A DNA stretch of 64,000 nt from Novosphingobium sp. B 225 (GTDB lineage: Bacteria > Pseudomonadota > Alphaproteobacteria > Sphingomonadales > Sphingomonadaceae). Made by a program: the position numbers and the translations under genes. Below are positions 43,632 to 52,113 of this stretch, in pieces. The notes under the pieces are model-generated. The model saw only the letters and a program-made list of their open reading frames with translations. It was not told the origin of the DNA and searched no databases. The stretch is from positions 18,102 to 82,101 of the forward strand of contig NZ_MWLM01000031.1 in NCBI RefSeq assembly GCF_002198665.1, given 5' to 3'. The first letter of the stretch is position 1. Each line of letters begins with the position of its first letter.

Positions 43632-43696
43632 CCGTTCGTGTCGAGCGAAGTCGAGACACCCCGCGCATGTGTCTCGACTTCGCTCGACACGAACGG
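43632..43696. repeat. REP-like perfect inverted repeat (28-bp arms), copy 2
   Basis: The arm 43632-43659 (core GTCGAGCGAAGTCGAGACA) is the exact reverse complement of 43669-43696, with a 9-base loop. It is related to the copy at 11597-11660, from which it differs by a paired change in both arms. It sits within the short fmt-truA gap, so any hairpin forms in that mRNA. Confidence 0.85.
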
Positions 43697-43702
43697 GCGT
43701 CG

Positions 43703-44608
43703 TTATGACAATAAAGTGCCCGCCGCCACACTGCGCCCGCGCAGCAGTTCGTCCACTTGCATCACCGGCCGCCCCGCGCGCTGGATCAGCACCGGGCGGA
43801 TTGCCGCGTGCCCGCAAGCCACGGTCAGGCGGTCATCCAGTGTGTAGCCCGCCGCACCCTCGCGGTTTACCACTTCGGCCTTGAGCACGCGGAAGCGCTC
43901 GCCATCCAGTTCAAACCATGCGCCGGGGGCCGGGGCAAAGGCGCGGACCTGCCGTTCGACCATTTCGGCGGCGTGAGCAAAGTCGATCCGGCTTTCGGCC
44001 TTGTCGATCTTTTTCGCATAGGTCACGCCCAGTTCGGGCTGCACCTCGGCGCGGTGGCTGGGCAGGTCGGCCAGTACCTCCACCATCAGCCGCGCGCCGA
44101 TTTCGGCCAGTTCGGCAGTAAGTTCACCGGCGCTCTTGTCCTCCACCGGGGTGCGCGCGACGGCCAGCATCGGCCCGGTATCGAGCCCGGCCTCCATCTG
44201 CATGATCGTGATGCCGGTCACGCTGTCCCCCGCCAGGATCGCCCGCTGCACCGGCGCCGCACCGCGCCAGCGGGGCAACAATGAGCCATGCACGTTGAGA
44301 CAGCCCAGCTTCGGCGCATCCAGCACCGCCTGCGGCAGGATCAGGCCATAGGCCGCGACCACTGCCACATCTGCCTCTAACGCGGCGAAGTCGGCCTGCT
44401 CGTCCGTGCCTTTCAGCGAAACCGGATGGCGCACCGGCAGTCCCAGTTCCTCGGCCTTGCGCTGAACAGGGCTGGGCATCAGCTGTTTGCCCCGGCCAGC
44501 GGGGCGCGGCGGCTGGCTGTAAACGCAGCACAGCTCATGCCCCGCTTCGACCAGCGCGGTCAGCGCCGGGACGGCGAAGTCCGGAGTGCCCATGAATATG
44601 ATGCGCAT
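43703..44608 (-). CDS. fmt: Methionyl-tRNA formyltransferase
   Basis: Formylates initiator methionyl-tRNA using 10-formyl-tetrahydrofolate. The 301 residues fit. The catalytic set is Asn105 and His107 in [10 protein letters not shown] and Asp143 in EAGLDTGP. Other marks are [16 protein letters not shown] and [13 protein letters not shown]. The C-terminal OB-like domain contains RVLKAEVV. The ATG at 44608 is divergent from recR by 40 bp. A def gene, a frequent neighbour, is not seen here. Confidence 0.97.
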   Translation of the reverse strand: MRIIFMGTPDFAVPALTALVEAGHELCCVYSQPPRPAGRGKQLMPSPVQRKAEELGLPVRHPVSLKGTDEQADFAALEADVAVVAAYGLILPQAVLDAPKLGCLNVHGSLLPRWRGAAPVQRAILAGDSVTGITIMQMEAGLDTGPMLAVARTPVEDKSAGELTAELAEIGARLMVEVLADLPSHRAEVQPELGVTYAKKIDKAESRIDFAHAAEMVERQVRAFAPAPGAWFELDGERFRVLKAEVVNREGAAGYTLDDRLTVACGHAAIRPVLIQRAGRPVMQVDELLRGRSVAAGTLLS

Positions 44609-44648
44609 CACTTTGCCTTTCGTGAAAGTGCGCCCTATCTGTCCCCCC

Positions 44649-45245
44649 ATGGCATCGCAAGAGATCGAAGCACTGACCACCGCGCTGTCGCGCCTGCCGG
44701 GGCTGGGGCCGCGTTCGGCCCGGCGGGCGGTGCTGTGGCTGGTCAAACGCCGCGAAACCGCGCTGGTGGCGCTGCTTTCCGCGCTGGAAGGGGTGCAACA
44801 GACGCTGGTTGAATGCCAGACCTGCGGCAATGTCGATACCAGCGATCCCTGCCCTATCTGCAGCGATTCCCGCCGTGACATGCGCTCGCTGTGCGTGGTG
44901 GAGGATGTTGCGGACTTGTGGGCGCTTGACCGGGCGCGGTTGTTCGCGGGCAAGTATCATGTGCTTGGTGGTCGCCTCTCTGCGCTCGACGGGGTGCGGC
45001 CCGAGGATCTGACGATTGGCAAGCTGCTTGACCGCGTGGCTGCGGGCGGGATCGACGAAGTGGTGCTGGCGATGAACGCCACGCTGGAGGGCCAGACCAC
45101 CGCCCACTACATCGCCGAACGGCTGGAACAGTACCCGGTACGGATCACCCAGTTGGCGCACGGCCTGCCGGTTGGGGGTGAGCTGGATTACCTTGATGAG
45201 GGTACTTTGGCCCAGGCGCTCCGGGCGCGCAGGCCGATGGCCTGA
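44649..45245 (+). CDS. recR: Recombination protein RecR
   Basis: RecR works with RecO and RecF to load RecA at gaps. The 198 residues fit. An N-terminal helix-hairpin-helix ([20 protein letters not shown]), a C4 zinc finger (Cys56, Cys59, Cys68, Cys71 in CQTCG...CPIC), a Toprim domain (about 80-170, [12 protein letters not shown]) and the end [18 protein letters not shown] are all visible. The start is the ATG at 44649, not the frame from 44586. It is divergent from fmt. Confidence 0.97.
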   Translation: MASQEIEALTTALSRLPGLGPRSARRAVLWLVKRRETALVALLSALEGVQQTLVECQTCGNVDTSDPCPICSDSRRDMRSLCVVEDVADLWALDRARLFAGKYHVLGGRLSALDGVRPEDLTIGKLLDRVAAGGIDEVVLAMNATLEGQTTAHYIAERLEQYPVRITQLAHGLPVGGELDYLDEGTLAQALRARRPMA

Positions 45246-45254
45246 TTGCGGGTG

Positions 45255-45292
45255 CAGCGCCGCATTTCTCCACGGGGAGGGCAGCGGCGCCT
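45255..45292. terminator. Possible terminator between recR and the NTF2-like gene
   Basis: CAGCGCCGC pairs with GCGGCGC around an 18- to 20-base loop that has its own small hairpin (CTCC-ACG-GGGAG). CTTTC follows on the plus strand. It lies in the gap between convergent stops (45245 and 45309). The T-run is weak. Confidence 0.4.
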
Positions 45293-45308
45293 TTCAGTCA
45301 GGCATGGC

Positions 45309-45839
45309 TCAGTCGAACCATTCCAGCCACTTGGTCGTATCGCTGCGTTCATCCGGCTTGCGCCCGGTTTCGCGCAGCATGGCGTGGCGGATATCGAGCT
45401 GCGGGCTGATCGGGCTGACGATTTCGTAGACCCGGTCATACTCGCTATGGCGGATCTTCCAGCCATCGGCAGTGCGGACATAAGTGTCGTAATAAAGCGA
45501 TGAACCCATCGTGTCTTCGCCGCGTTCGGGATTGATGAAGCGGTCTTCCAGATACCAGGTGCCCTTGGCGGTGTTATCATCGACAAAGCTGATTTCGGGC
45601 GTGTGGCCATGGTGCATGGCGATGACATCGGAATTGAAGCTGGAGGCGACGAATTCCACCATGTCGGCCCGCCCCGAAACCCGCAGGCGATAGCCGCCGC
45701 CGCGGTAGTCGACGCTGACATCTTCGGCAAAACAAGTGGCCAGTTCGGTATGATTGCCGGTGTCGATGCAGCGGAAATAGCGCGATTTGAGCTGGCGGAT
45801 CTCTTCCAGGTCGGACAGCTGCTGCAAGGTAAAGGTCAT
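45309..45839 (-). CDS. SnoaL/NTF2-like protein (copy 1)
   Basis: A 176-residue protein with the NTF2/SnoaL fold: LEEIRQLKSRYFRCIDTGNH near the start is typical of the group, followed by the curved sheet (WKIRHSEYDRVYEI). Members act as lyases, isomerases or dehydratases in ring catabolism, or bind ligands. The start at 45839 overlaps the carboxyltransferase stop by four bases, so it is cotranscribed with it. Substrate unknown. Confidence 0.88.
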   Translation of the reverse strand: MTFTLQQLSDLEEIRQLKSRYFRCIDTGNHTELATCFAEDVSVDYRGGGYRLRVSGRADMVEFVASSFNSDVIAMHHGHTPEISFVDDNTAKGTWYLEDRFINPERGEDTMGSSLYYDTYVRTADGWKIRHSEYDRVYEIVSPISPQLDIRHAMLRETGRKPDERSDTTKWLEWFD

Positions 45840-47302
45840 GGCAGAATTCCCTCGTGATTGCGGGGGGAGAGTTGGCGGCCAGCGCACAGTCGCAGGCCGT
45901 GGAGCAGGGCATTGCGCAGTTCGCGCGGATCGATCACCTCGTCATAGGCCATCCGGCCCGACAGGTTCCACGCGCTTGCGGTTTGTTCGGCGAGCGCTCT
46001 GGCGGCAGCATCGGGGTCGAGCCCGGCGGCGCTTGCGCCAGCCCCGGCGGGCATCGCGCCCAGGCTGATCGCGGGGAAAGCCAGGCTGACGGTTTGATTG
46101 TCAAACGGGTTCATCGCCATGATCGAGCTGCCGAACCCGAAAGCCTTGCGCAGCGTCACGTGCAGCTTTGGCACGCGCGCCCGGTGCTGCGCGGCGAACA
46201 TCCGGGCAGCGTGGCGCAAGGTTCCGGCGCGCTCGCTGACGCTGCCGGGCATCACGCCCGGCGTATCGGCGAGGAACACCAGCGGCAGCCCATGCGCGTC
46301 AGCCACTTCGATGAAATGCGCGGCCTTCTGTGCGGCGGCGGCATCGACTGAACCGGCGTTGACCGCCGGGTTGCTCGCAACAATTGCCACCGCCTGGCCG
46401 CCGAGCCGGGCGAGGGCAGTGACCAGCGCACCGCCGTAGTGCGGCTGCACTTCCAGCAGCGATTCCGCGTCGGCCAGCATGGCCAATATCGGCAGCACGG
46501 CAAAGGGCACGCGTGGATCGGGGTTGATCAGATCAAGGATCGCGTCAAGCTGGCGTTCGCTCTCTGCAGGTGCCGAAGAGGGGCCAAAGTATGACAGATA
46601 CTGCCGCGCCAGCGCCACCGCCGAGGCATCGTCCGCCGCCAGATTGTGCGCCACGCCCGAGGCGAGGTGGACCTGCGGGCCGCCCAGCTCTTCCTTGGTC
46701 ACCACCTCGCCAATCGCGGCTTTGACGATTGGCGGCCCCGCTACGAACAGGCTGGCCTGCGGGGTCATCACCACAAAGTCAGACAGCGGCGCGGTCAGCG
46801 CGCCGTGGCCTGCGGATGGACCCATGACGAGGCAGACCATCGGCACTTGGCCTGACAGGCGGGCGAGCCCGTGCAGGTCATTCGGCGCAGGGTTGGCGTG
46901 ATGGTTGGTCAGCCGGTGCCCGGCGCCTTCCAGCATGAACACCAGCGGCATCTTTTCGCGCGCGGCAAGCTCGGTCAGGCGGTAGCGCTTGCTCGATCCG
47001 GCATCGCCGATCGATCCGGCCAGCACGGTGAAATCCTCCACCCCGCACAGCGCCGGGCGGCCTTCGATCAGGCCCGAACCGGCGATCAGGCCGTCAGCGG
47101 GCGGGGGCAGGCCATCTGTACCGGGCGCGCCAGCAAGCGTGCCAATTTCGACGAAAGTGCCCGGATCGAACAGCGCTGCGGCGCGCTGGCGGGCGTTCAA
47201 TTTGCCGTTGGCATGGTGCGCGGCCAGCCGCTCCTCACCGCCCATGGCCCGCGCTGCCGTGCGGCGGCGTTCCAGTTCGGTCAGGATCGGCGCCCAGTCC
47301 AT
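45836..47302 (-). CDS. Acyl-CoA carboxylase carboxyltransferase (beta) subunit
   Basis: A 488-residue carboxyltransferase of the biotin-dependent acyl-CoA carboxylase family (propionyl/acetyl/methylcrotonyl-CoA). Marks are the N-terminal HHANGKLNARQRAAALFDPG, the acyl-CoA oxyanion region near residue 160-180 (GPSAGHGALTA), and LPLVFLADTPGVMPG in the C-terminal half, with FGFGSSIMAMNPFDNQ. It is shorter than the usual 510-540. A biotin carboxylase/carrier subunit is not in the window. It lies between the OYE gene (one-base overlap) and the NTF2-like gene. Confidence 0.92.
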   Translation of the reverse strand: MDWAPILTELERRRTAARAMGGEERLAAHHANGKLNARQRAAALFDPGTFVEIGTLAGAPGTDGLPPPADGLIAGSGLIEGRPALCGVEDFTVLAGSIGDAGSSKRYRLTELAAREKMPLVFMLEGAGHRLTNHHANPAPNDLHGLARLSGQVPMVCLVMGPSAGHGALTAPLSDFVVMTPQASLFVAGPPIVKAAIGEVVTKEELGGPQVHLASGVAHNLAADDASAVALARQYLSYFGPSSAPAESERQLDAILDLINPDPRVPFAVLPILAMLADAESLLEVQPHYGGALVTALARLGGQAVAIVASNPAVNAGSVDAAAAQKAAHFIEVADAHGLPLVFLADTPGVMPGSVSERAGTLRHAARMFAAQHRARVPKLHVTLRKAFGFGSSIMAMNPFDNQTVSLAFPAISLGAMPAGAGASAAGLDPDAAARALAEQTASAWNLSGRMAYDEVIDPRELRNALLHGLRLCAGRQLSPRNHEGILP

Positions 47303-48378
47303 CAGGCAGCGTCCAGCGCCGGGTAATCGGTAAAGCCGCGCTCCTCCCCGGTGTAGAGCAGTGCGTAGTCGGGCTTGTTCAGCGGTGCGCCCGCCTGCAT
47401 CCGTTCGGCCAGATCGGGATTGGCAATATAGGCGCGGCCGAACGAAACCGCCTCGGCCCGGCCTGCTTGCAACAGTTCCTCGGCGCTATCGGCCTTCAGC
47501 ATGTTGTTGGTGATGATCGGCCCGGACCAGTGTGCGCGCAGGAAAGCCAGCGTATCGAGATCGGGCAGGCCCATATCGACCACATGGAGGAAGGCGAGAC
47601 CCATGCCGTTTACCGCGTCGAGGAACGGGCCAAAGGTCGCAGCCGGGTCGCTCGGGTCCATCCCGTTATAGGGATTGCCTGGGCTGATCCGCAGACCCAC
47701 CCGATCCACACCGATTGCCTCGGCCATGGCGGCCAGCACCTGGACCGGAAAGCGCGCGCGGTTTTCGGCGCTGCCGCCGTATTGATCGGTGCGCTGGTTG
47801 CTCGCCGGGTTGAGGAACTGGTTGATCAGGTAACCGCTGGCGCAGTGCAGTTCGACCGCGTCGATCCCGGCCATGCGGGCGTTGCGCGCGGCCTGAGCAT
47901 ATTCCTGCGTGACGCGGGCCATATCTGCTTCGGTCATGGCGCGGGGCAGGGCGGTTTCGGTGGGAGTTCCATCGGGACCGGGGACCTTGTCCGGGCAGGC
48001 GACGGCGCTGGGCGCGATCACGTCCGCATCAAACCCCCGATTGGCCGGAACCACCACCCGGCCGCAATGCATCAGTTGCATCGCGATCAGCCCGCCGCGC
48101 GCGTGCACTGCATCGGCCACTGTGGCCCATCCGGCGATCTGCTCTGCAGAGTGGATCCCGGGGGTGCGCCAGTAACCCTTGCCCTCGGGCGTTGGTTGAA
48201 CCCCCTCGGTCACGATCAGACCAGCCCCGGCGCGCTGGGTATAGTACTGTGCCATCAGCGCGGTCGGCACGTCGCCGGGCCCGGCCCGGTCGCGGGTCAT
48301 CGGGGCCATGATCACGCGGTTGCGCAAGTTCAGTGCGCCCAAAGTGACAGGAGAAAACAGCAAGCCTGACATTCGCAT
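47302..48378 (-). CDS. Old Yellow Enzyme-type NADH:flavin oxidoreductase
   Basis: A 358-residue FMN enzyme of the alkene reductase/NemA group. Marks are LFSPVTLGALNLRNRVIMAPMTR, LMHCGR near 104, the NQRTDQYGGSAENRARF motif near 194, and RPCI-like C-terminal FGRAYIANPDLAERM. At the active site, His178 and Tyr183 are present (LHCASGYL) but the second ring-binding residue, His or Asn in the family, is Ser181. The start can be ATG 48378 or 48372. It is the first gene of a leftward three-gene operon, divergent from an SDR. Confidence 0.93.
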   Translation of the reverse strand: MRMSGLLFSPVTLGALNLRNRVIMAPMTRDRAGPGDVPTALMAQYYTQRAGAGLIVTEGVQPTPEGKGYWRTPGIHSAEQIAGWATVADAVHARGGLIAMQLMHCGRVVVPANRGFDADVIAPSAVACPDKVPGPDGTPTETALPRAMTEADMARVTQEYAQAARNARMAGIDAVELHCASGYLINQFLNPASNQRTDQYGGSAENRARFPVQVLAAMAEAIGVDRVGLRISPGNPYNGMDPSDPAATFGPFLDAVNGMGLAFLHVVDMGLPDLDTLAFLRAHWSGPIITNNMLKADSAEELLQAGRAEAVSFGRAYIANPDLAERMQAGAPLNKPDYALLYTGEERGFTDYPALDAA

Positions 48379-48463
48379 CCTCTAAGCAATTTATTCGTTT
48401 GACCGCGATTTGCGATGAAGTCTAATCGCTGGGATACGCAAATCAATGGAGAAGGGTGTCTCG

Positions 48464-49219
48464 ATGGTCGATTATGGCATGAACGGCAAGGTCGCGCTGG
48501 TGACCGGGGCCAGCGGCGGGATCGGCCGGGCGGCCGCGCTCGCTTTTGCGGCATCAGGCGCGGCGGTCCTGGTCAGTGATGTCAATGCCGAGGGCGGCGC
48601 TGAAACCTTGGCTCTGATCGAGGGGCAAGGCGGCAAGGCCCAGTTCTTCAGCTGCAACGTTGGCGATCCGGCGCAGGTCAAGGCGATGGTCGCGGCTGCC
48701 GTTTCGGCTTTCGGGCGGCTTGACTATGCGTTCAACAACGCCGGGATCAACAACCTGGGCGCGGACGAATATGACGATGATGTCTGGGCGCGCAGCCTGT
48801 CGGTCAATTTGTCGGGCGTGATGTACTGCATGCGTGAAGAGGCGGAGGTGATGCTGGCACAGGGCAGCGGGGCGATCGTCAACACCAGTTCGATCAATGG
48901 CCTGACCGGCAACGGCGCGCAGCCGGGCTATGTCGCCACCAAACACGGGGTCGTGGGCCTGACCCGGCACGGCGCACTGCGCTGGGCCAAGGCCGGGATC
49001 CGGGTCAACGCGGTCTGCCCCGGCGTGATCGAAACCCCGATGACCGCGCCTCTGGTAGCCAACCCCGAAATGCGCAAGGTGATCGACGGGATGACCCCGA
49101 TGGGCCGGATGGGCCAGGCCGAGGAAATCGCCGCAGCGGTGGTCTGGCTGTGCAGCGATCAGGCCAGTTTCGTTACCGGCCACCCGCTGGTGATCGACGG
49201 GGGATCGACCGCAGTTTAG
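48464..49219 (+). CDS. Short-chain dehydrogenase/reductase
   Basis: A 251-residue classical SDR with TGASGGIG at 14-21, NNAG at 91-94, and YVATK with Tyr156 and Lys160. The third strand ends in Asp (VLVSDV), which favours NAD(H). The ATG at 48464 has GGAGAAGG upstream; the ATG at 48446 overlaps that site. It is divergent from the OYE operon and probably shares its control region. Ends with the typical GHPLVIDGGSTAV. Substrate unknown. Confidence 0.92.
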   Translation: MVDYGMNGKVALVTGASGGIGRAAALAFAASGAAVLVSDVNAEGGAETLALIEGQGGKAQFFSCNVGDPAQVKAMVAAAVSAFGRLDYAFNNAGINNLGADEYDDDVWARSLSVNLSGVMYCMREEAEVMLAQGSGAIVNTSSINGLTGNGAQPGYVATKHGVVGLTRHGALRWAKAGIRVNAVCPGVIETPMTAPLVANPEMRKVIDGMTPMGRMGQAEEIAAAVVWLCSDQASFVTGHPLVIDGGSTAV

Positions 49220-49230
49220 AGCCTCATAGT

Positions 49231-49285
49231 CCTCCCTCTTTGGGGGAGGTGGCAGGTGCTGCGCTCGGCACCTCCATCAGAGGGG
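49231..49285. repeat. Palindromic repeat with GGGGGAGGTGGC core
   Basis: CCTCCCTCTTTGGGGGAGG is a hairpin, followed by GTGGC and a second inverted pair (AGGTGC/GCACCT). Very similar to the element at 63958-64000 (CCTCCCCCATTGGGGGAGG then TGGC). It lies between the convergent SDR and TonB-receptor genes. Confidence 0.7.
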
Positions 49286-49295
49286 TGTGGATTTC

Positions 49296-49340
49296 AAAAA
49301 AGAAGGGGCGGTTGCCACACCGGCAACCGCCCCATTCTTT
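49296..49340 (-). terminator. Rho-independent terminator after the TonB-dependent receptor
   Basis: GGGGCGGTTGCC (49305-49316) pairs exactly with GGCAACCGCCCC (49322-49333) around a five-base loop. On the minus strand it is followed by TTCTTTTTTG. It also has T-rich sequence on the plus side (ATTCTTTTGG), so it can work in both directions. Confidence 0.9.
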
Positions 49341-49358
49341 TGGCCGTAACGGCCTGGC

Positions 49359-51908
49359 TTAGAAAGCCACGTCCAGCGTCGCGCCGAAGGTACGCGGATC
49401 GCCATAGATCACGGTGCCCATGCCCAGCTGGCCGAAGTCGACCGAGCGCACGACATAGTGCTTGTCGGTCAGGTTCTTGCCCCAGATGGTCAGCGAAACG
49501 CCTTCCATCCCCAGCCCCTGGATCTTGAGCTGCGCATCCAGCAGCCCGCGCGCATCGCCCTTGGTAGCGGTGCTGAACGGGGCCGTCAGGGTGTTGCCGA
49601 ACATCTGGAAGTCCGAGGTGTAGTTGTAACCCACCCGACCGATGACCTTGGTCATGTCGCTGACCGGAATCGTCAGGTTGGCACCGATGTTGGCCGAATA
49701 CTTCGGCGCATAGGCACCCGCCCGGACCAGCCCGGCAATGTTGCGGGTGGTGCCGGTGATGTCGGCACCCGGGAAGTCCTTGATATTGATATCGATGTAA
49801 CCGAAGTTGCCGTCGATCGAGAGCATGTCGTTCAGCTTGAACATGCCTTCCAGTTCGATCCCGTTGTAGATCGTCTTGCCGGCATTGACCGTCTGCGTGC
49901 CGAAGCTGCCGCCCCCGGTGATCGGGATCGGGATGGTGGCCAGCTGATCGGTGTAGACGTTGTGGAACAGCGACAGGTTCAGGCGGACGCGGTTCATGAA
50001 TTCGGTCTTGGCGCCGACTTCATAGGACCACAGCGTTTCATCGTTGAACGGGATCAGGCCGATGTTGTTGGCCACGCTGGTCGCCTGGCGCAGGTTGAAC
50101 CCGCCCGAACGATAGCCCTTGGCAACGCGGGCATAGAGGTTGACCGAATCGCTGGCGCGATAGTCAACCGTAAGGTGCCCGGTCGGTGCGCTGAAGGTCG
50201 CCTTGCGCTTGTTGAGCGCATATTCAGCGGCGCTGAACGGAGCTGCACCGTTCTGGGTGCGGTCCACGCCCTTGCTGTCCCAGGTATAGCGCAGGCCCAG
50301 GGTGACTCCCAGCGGGCCATCCTTGCCGCCCGGACGATAAGTGCCCTGGCCATAGAGCGCGAGGCTGTTGCCCCAGGCGGTATAGGCGAGGTCCGACAGC
50401 GTCGGCACCACACGGTAGCGTGCCGGGTTGGCGGCCTGGAACAGCGGAGCCAGCGCGCCGAAGCTGCCGGTGGTGAACACCGCCGTATTGGTATCGAGCA
50501 CAAAGCCGATCTTCTGATGGTTCAGCTCATGCCCGCGTTCGGAGAAGTAGTAGGCACCAAGCACCCACTGGAACGGACCTTCGCTCTGCGACACGAATTC
50601 CAGTTCCTGGCTAAACTGGTGCTGGCCGCGGTTGTTGTCGGCCTGGAACAGCGCGGTCGAGGTGCTGGGCACCGGGGTCGCGGCGATGAACGGCGCGAAG
50701 GCGGCCTGCGCGGGCGGCAGGACGAAGCCGATCAGCCCGGCCGGCATGCCGTTGAACAACGATGCGGTCGAGAACAGCGGCGCGTTGAGCTGGGCCAGAC
50801 CATCCAGCGTGTTGCTGGTAATGGTGTTATCCCACTTGCGGTACGAAGTGGAGCTGCGCACCGTGATGGTCGGCAGCGACAGTTCCATCCGCAGCAGGTC
50901 GCCCCAGATCTTGTCGGTCGAGGGGCCATAGGATCCCAGGCACAGCGAGGACTGGTAGGCGCGGTTCGCCGCCTTGGGGCAACCGGCCGGCACGGTCACG
51001 CTGGGCTGGGCCAGGAACCCGGCGATGTTGGCGGGCTGGACCTGGGCAAAGGTGTTGCCTTCATAGACAACGTTCGGGCGGAACACGCCGTTGCCAATAT
51101 CAGCCAGCTGCGAGGCGTTGGGCACGCCCTTGATCTTGGTCCAGTCGAACACGTTGTATATGCTGAAGGTGTCGGTCACGTCCCAATTGAGGGCAACGCG
51201 GAACGAATCCAGCTTTTGCGCACCCGGATCAAGGTTGTCGCTGGGCTGCAGCAGGTTGTCGACCGTGCCGTGGCGTTCGCGGTGGTTGTAACCCAGCGAG
51301 ATCTGGACCGGACCGAGATCGCCGGTATTGGCGACCGCGCGCACGTTCCAGGCGTTGTAGTTGCCGATCCCGGCGCGCAGCTTCATGCCGGCATCATGCG
51401 ACGGCTTCTTGGTGATGAAGTTGATCGCGCCGCCGGTGGTGTTGCGGCCAAACAGGGTGCCCTGCGGCCCGCGCAGCACTTCGACCCGTTCGATATCCGC
51501 TACTTCGAACGAAGCGGCCGAAGAGCGGGCGAGGAACACGCCGTCAAGATACATGCCGATCGGGCTGTCATAGCCCTGGGTTTCGTCAGCTGCCGAGGGA
51601 ATGCCGCGGATCGAGACGACCGCTGCGGTGGCATTGGTGGTGGCGCCGACGACCGACACGTTCGGGGCGATTGCCGAGAGGTCCTTGGCTTCGGCCAGCC
51701 CGCGCAGTTCCAGCTGGGCGGCGGGGATCGCCGTGATCGCCAGCGGAGCCTTCTGCAGGTTTTCCTCGCGCTTGTTAGCGGTGACGACGATCTCGTCGAG
51801 GTTGGTTTCGCCTTCTGCGGCCGCCTGGGCGAATGCCGGCGTGGCGAATGTGGACAGTGCTGCTGTCGAAAGCAAAACGACGCGCGTACCGAAGCGACGT
51901 ACCTTCAT
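49359..51908 (-). CDS. TonB-dependent outer-membrane receptor
   Basis: An 849-residue outer-membrane transporter. The signal peptide ends near FATPAFA-QA (about 28). The TonB box region is DEIVVTANKREE (about 38-50), followed by the plug with IRGIPS, YLDGVFLARSS, VLRGPQGTLFGRNTTGGAINF (in part). The beta-barrel ends in the aromatic LDVAF, as expected for outer-membrane insertion. Sphingomonads carry many such receptors for aromatic and other large nutrients. It is immediately downstream of the Rieske oxygenase gene (205-bp gap), suggesting uptake of its substrate, which is an inference. Confidence 0.96.
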   Translation of the reverse strand: MKVRRFGTRVVLLSTAALSTFATPAFAQAAAEGETNLDEIVVTANKREENLQKAPLAITAIPAAQLELRGLAEAKDLSAIAPNVSVVGATTNATAAVVSIRGIPSAADETQGYDSPIGMYLDGVFLARSSAASFEVADIERVEVLRGPQGTLFGRNTTGGAINFITKKPSHDAGMKLRAGIGNYNAWNVRAVANTGDLGPVQISLGYNHRERHGTVDNLLQPSDNLDPGAQKLDSFRVALNWDVTDTFSIYNVFDWTKIKGVPNASQLADIGNGVFRPNVVYEGNTFAQVQPANIAGFLAQPSVTVPAGCPKAANRAYQSSLCLGSYGPSTDKIWGDLLRMELSLPTITVRSSTSYRKWDNTITSNTLDGLAQLNAPLFSTASLFNGMPAGLIGFVLPPAQAAFAPFIAATPVPSTSTALFQADNNRGQHQFSQELEFVSQSEGPFQWVLGAYYFSERGHELNHQKIGFVLDTNTAVFTTGSFGALAPLFQAANPARYRVVPTLSDLAYTAWGNSLALYGQGTYRPGGKDGPLGVTLGLRYTWDSKGVDRTQNGAAPFSAAEYALNKRKATFSAPTGHLTVDYRASDSVNLYARVAKGYRSGGFNLRQATSVANNIGLIPFNDETLWSYEVGAKTEFMNRVRLNLSLFHNVYTDQLATIPIPITGGGSFGTQTVNAGKTIYNGIELEGMFKLNDMLSIDGNFGYIDINIKDFPGADITGTTRNIAGLVRAGAYAPKYSANIGANLTIPVSDMTKVIGRVGYNYTSDFQMFGNTLTAPFSTATKGDARGLLDAQLKIQGLGMEGVSLTIWGKNLTDKHYVVRSVDFGQLGMGTVIYGDPRTFGATLDVAF

Positions 51909-51928
51909 AGAAAATCCCCTCCAAGGTC

Positions 51929-51950
51929 AGGATGGTCTTTGGGCCATCCT
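51929..51950 (-). promoter_or_regulatory. 5' leader hairpin before the TonB receptor gene
   Basis: AGGATGG and CCATCCT pair around an eight-base loop, and outer CCAAGG/TGG can add to it. On the minus strand it lies seven to ten bases before the GGAGGGG ribosome site (about 51917-51922) of the receptor. It may affect translation or be the end of a leader structure. Confidence 0.45.
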
Positions 51951-52113
51951 TGGTGAAACAGGCTCGCAAGTCTCATAGCCGGGGTCAAATCCTTCTATGC
52001 AAACGCCGCGGGCTTGGGTTAGTTGTGGCCGAAATTGTTCCTTCTATCGGCTTGGACGAAAGAACCTGCCGACTTTGCGAAGGCAGGGTTCGATCGCCGG
52101 GCATTGCCCTGGT

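Noticed and set aside
49458..51956. 832-residue open frame on the plus strand
   Set aside because: Antisense to the TonB receptor gene, which has clear motifs; the frame is rich in Arg, His and Gly as expected of a shadow.
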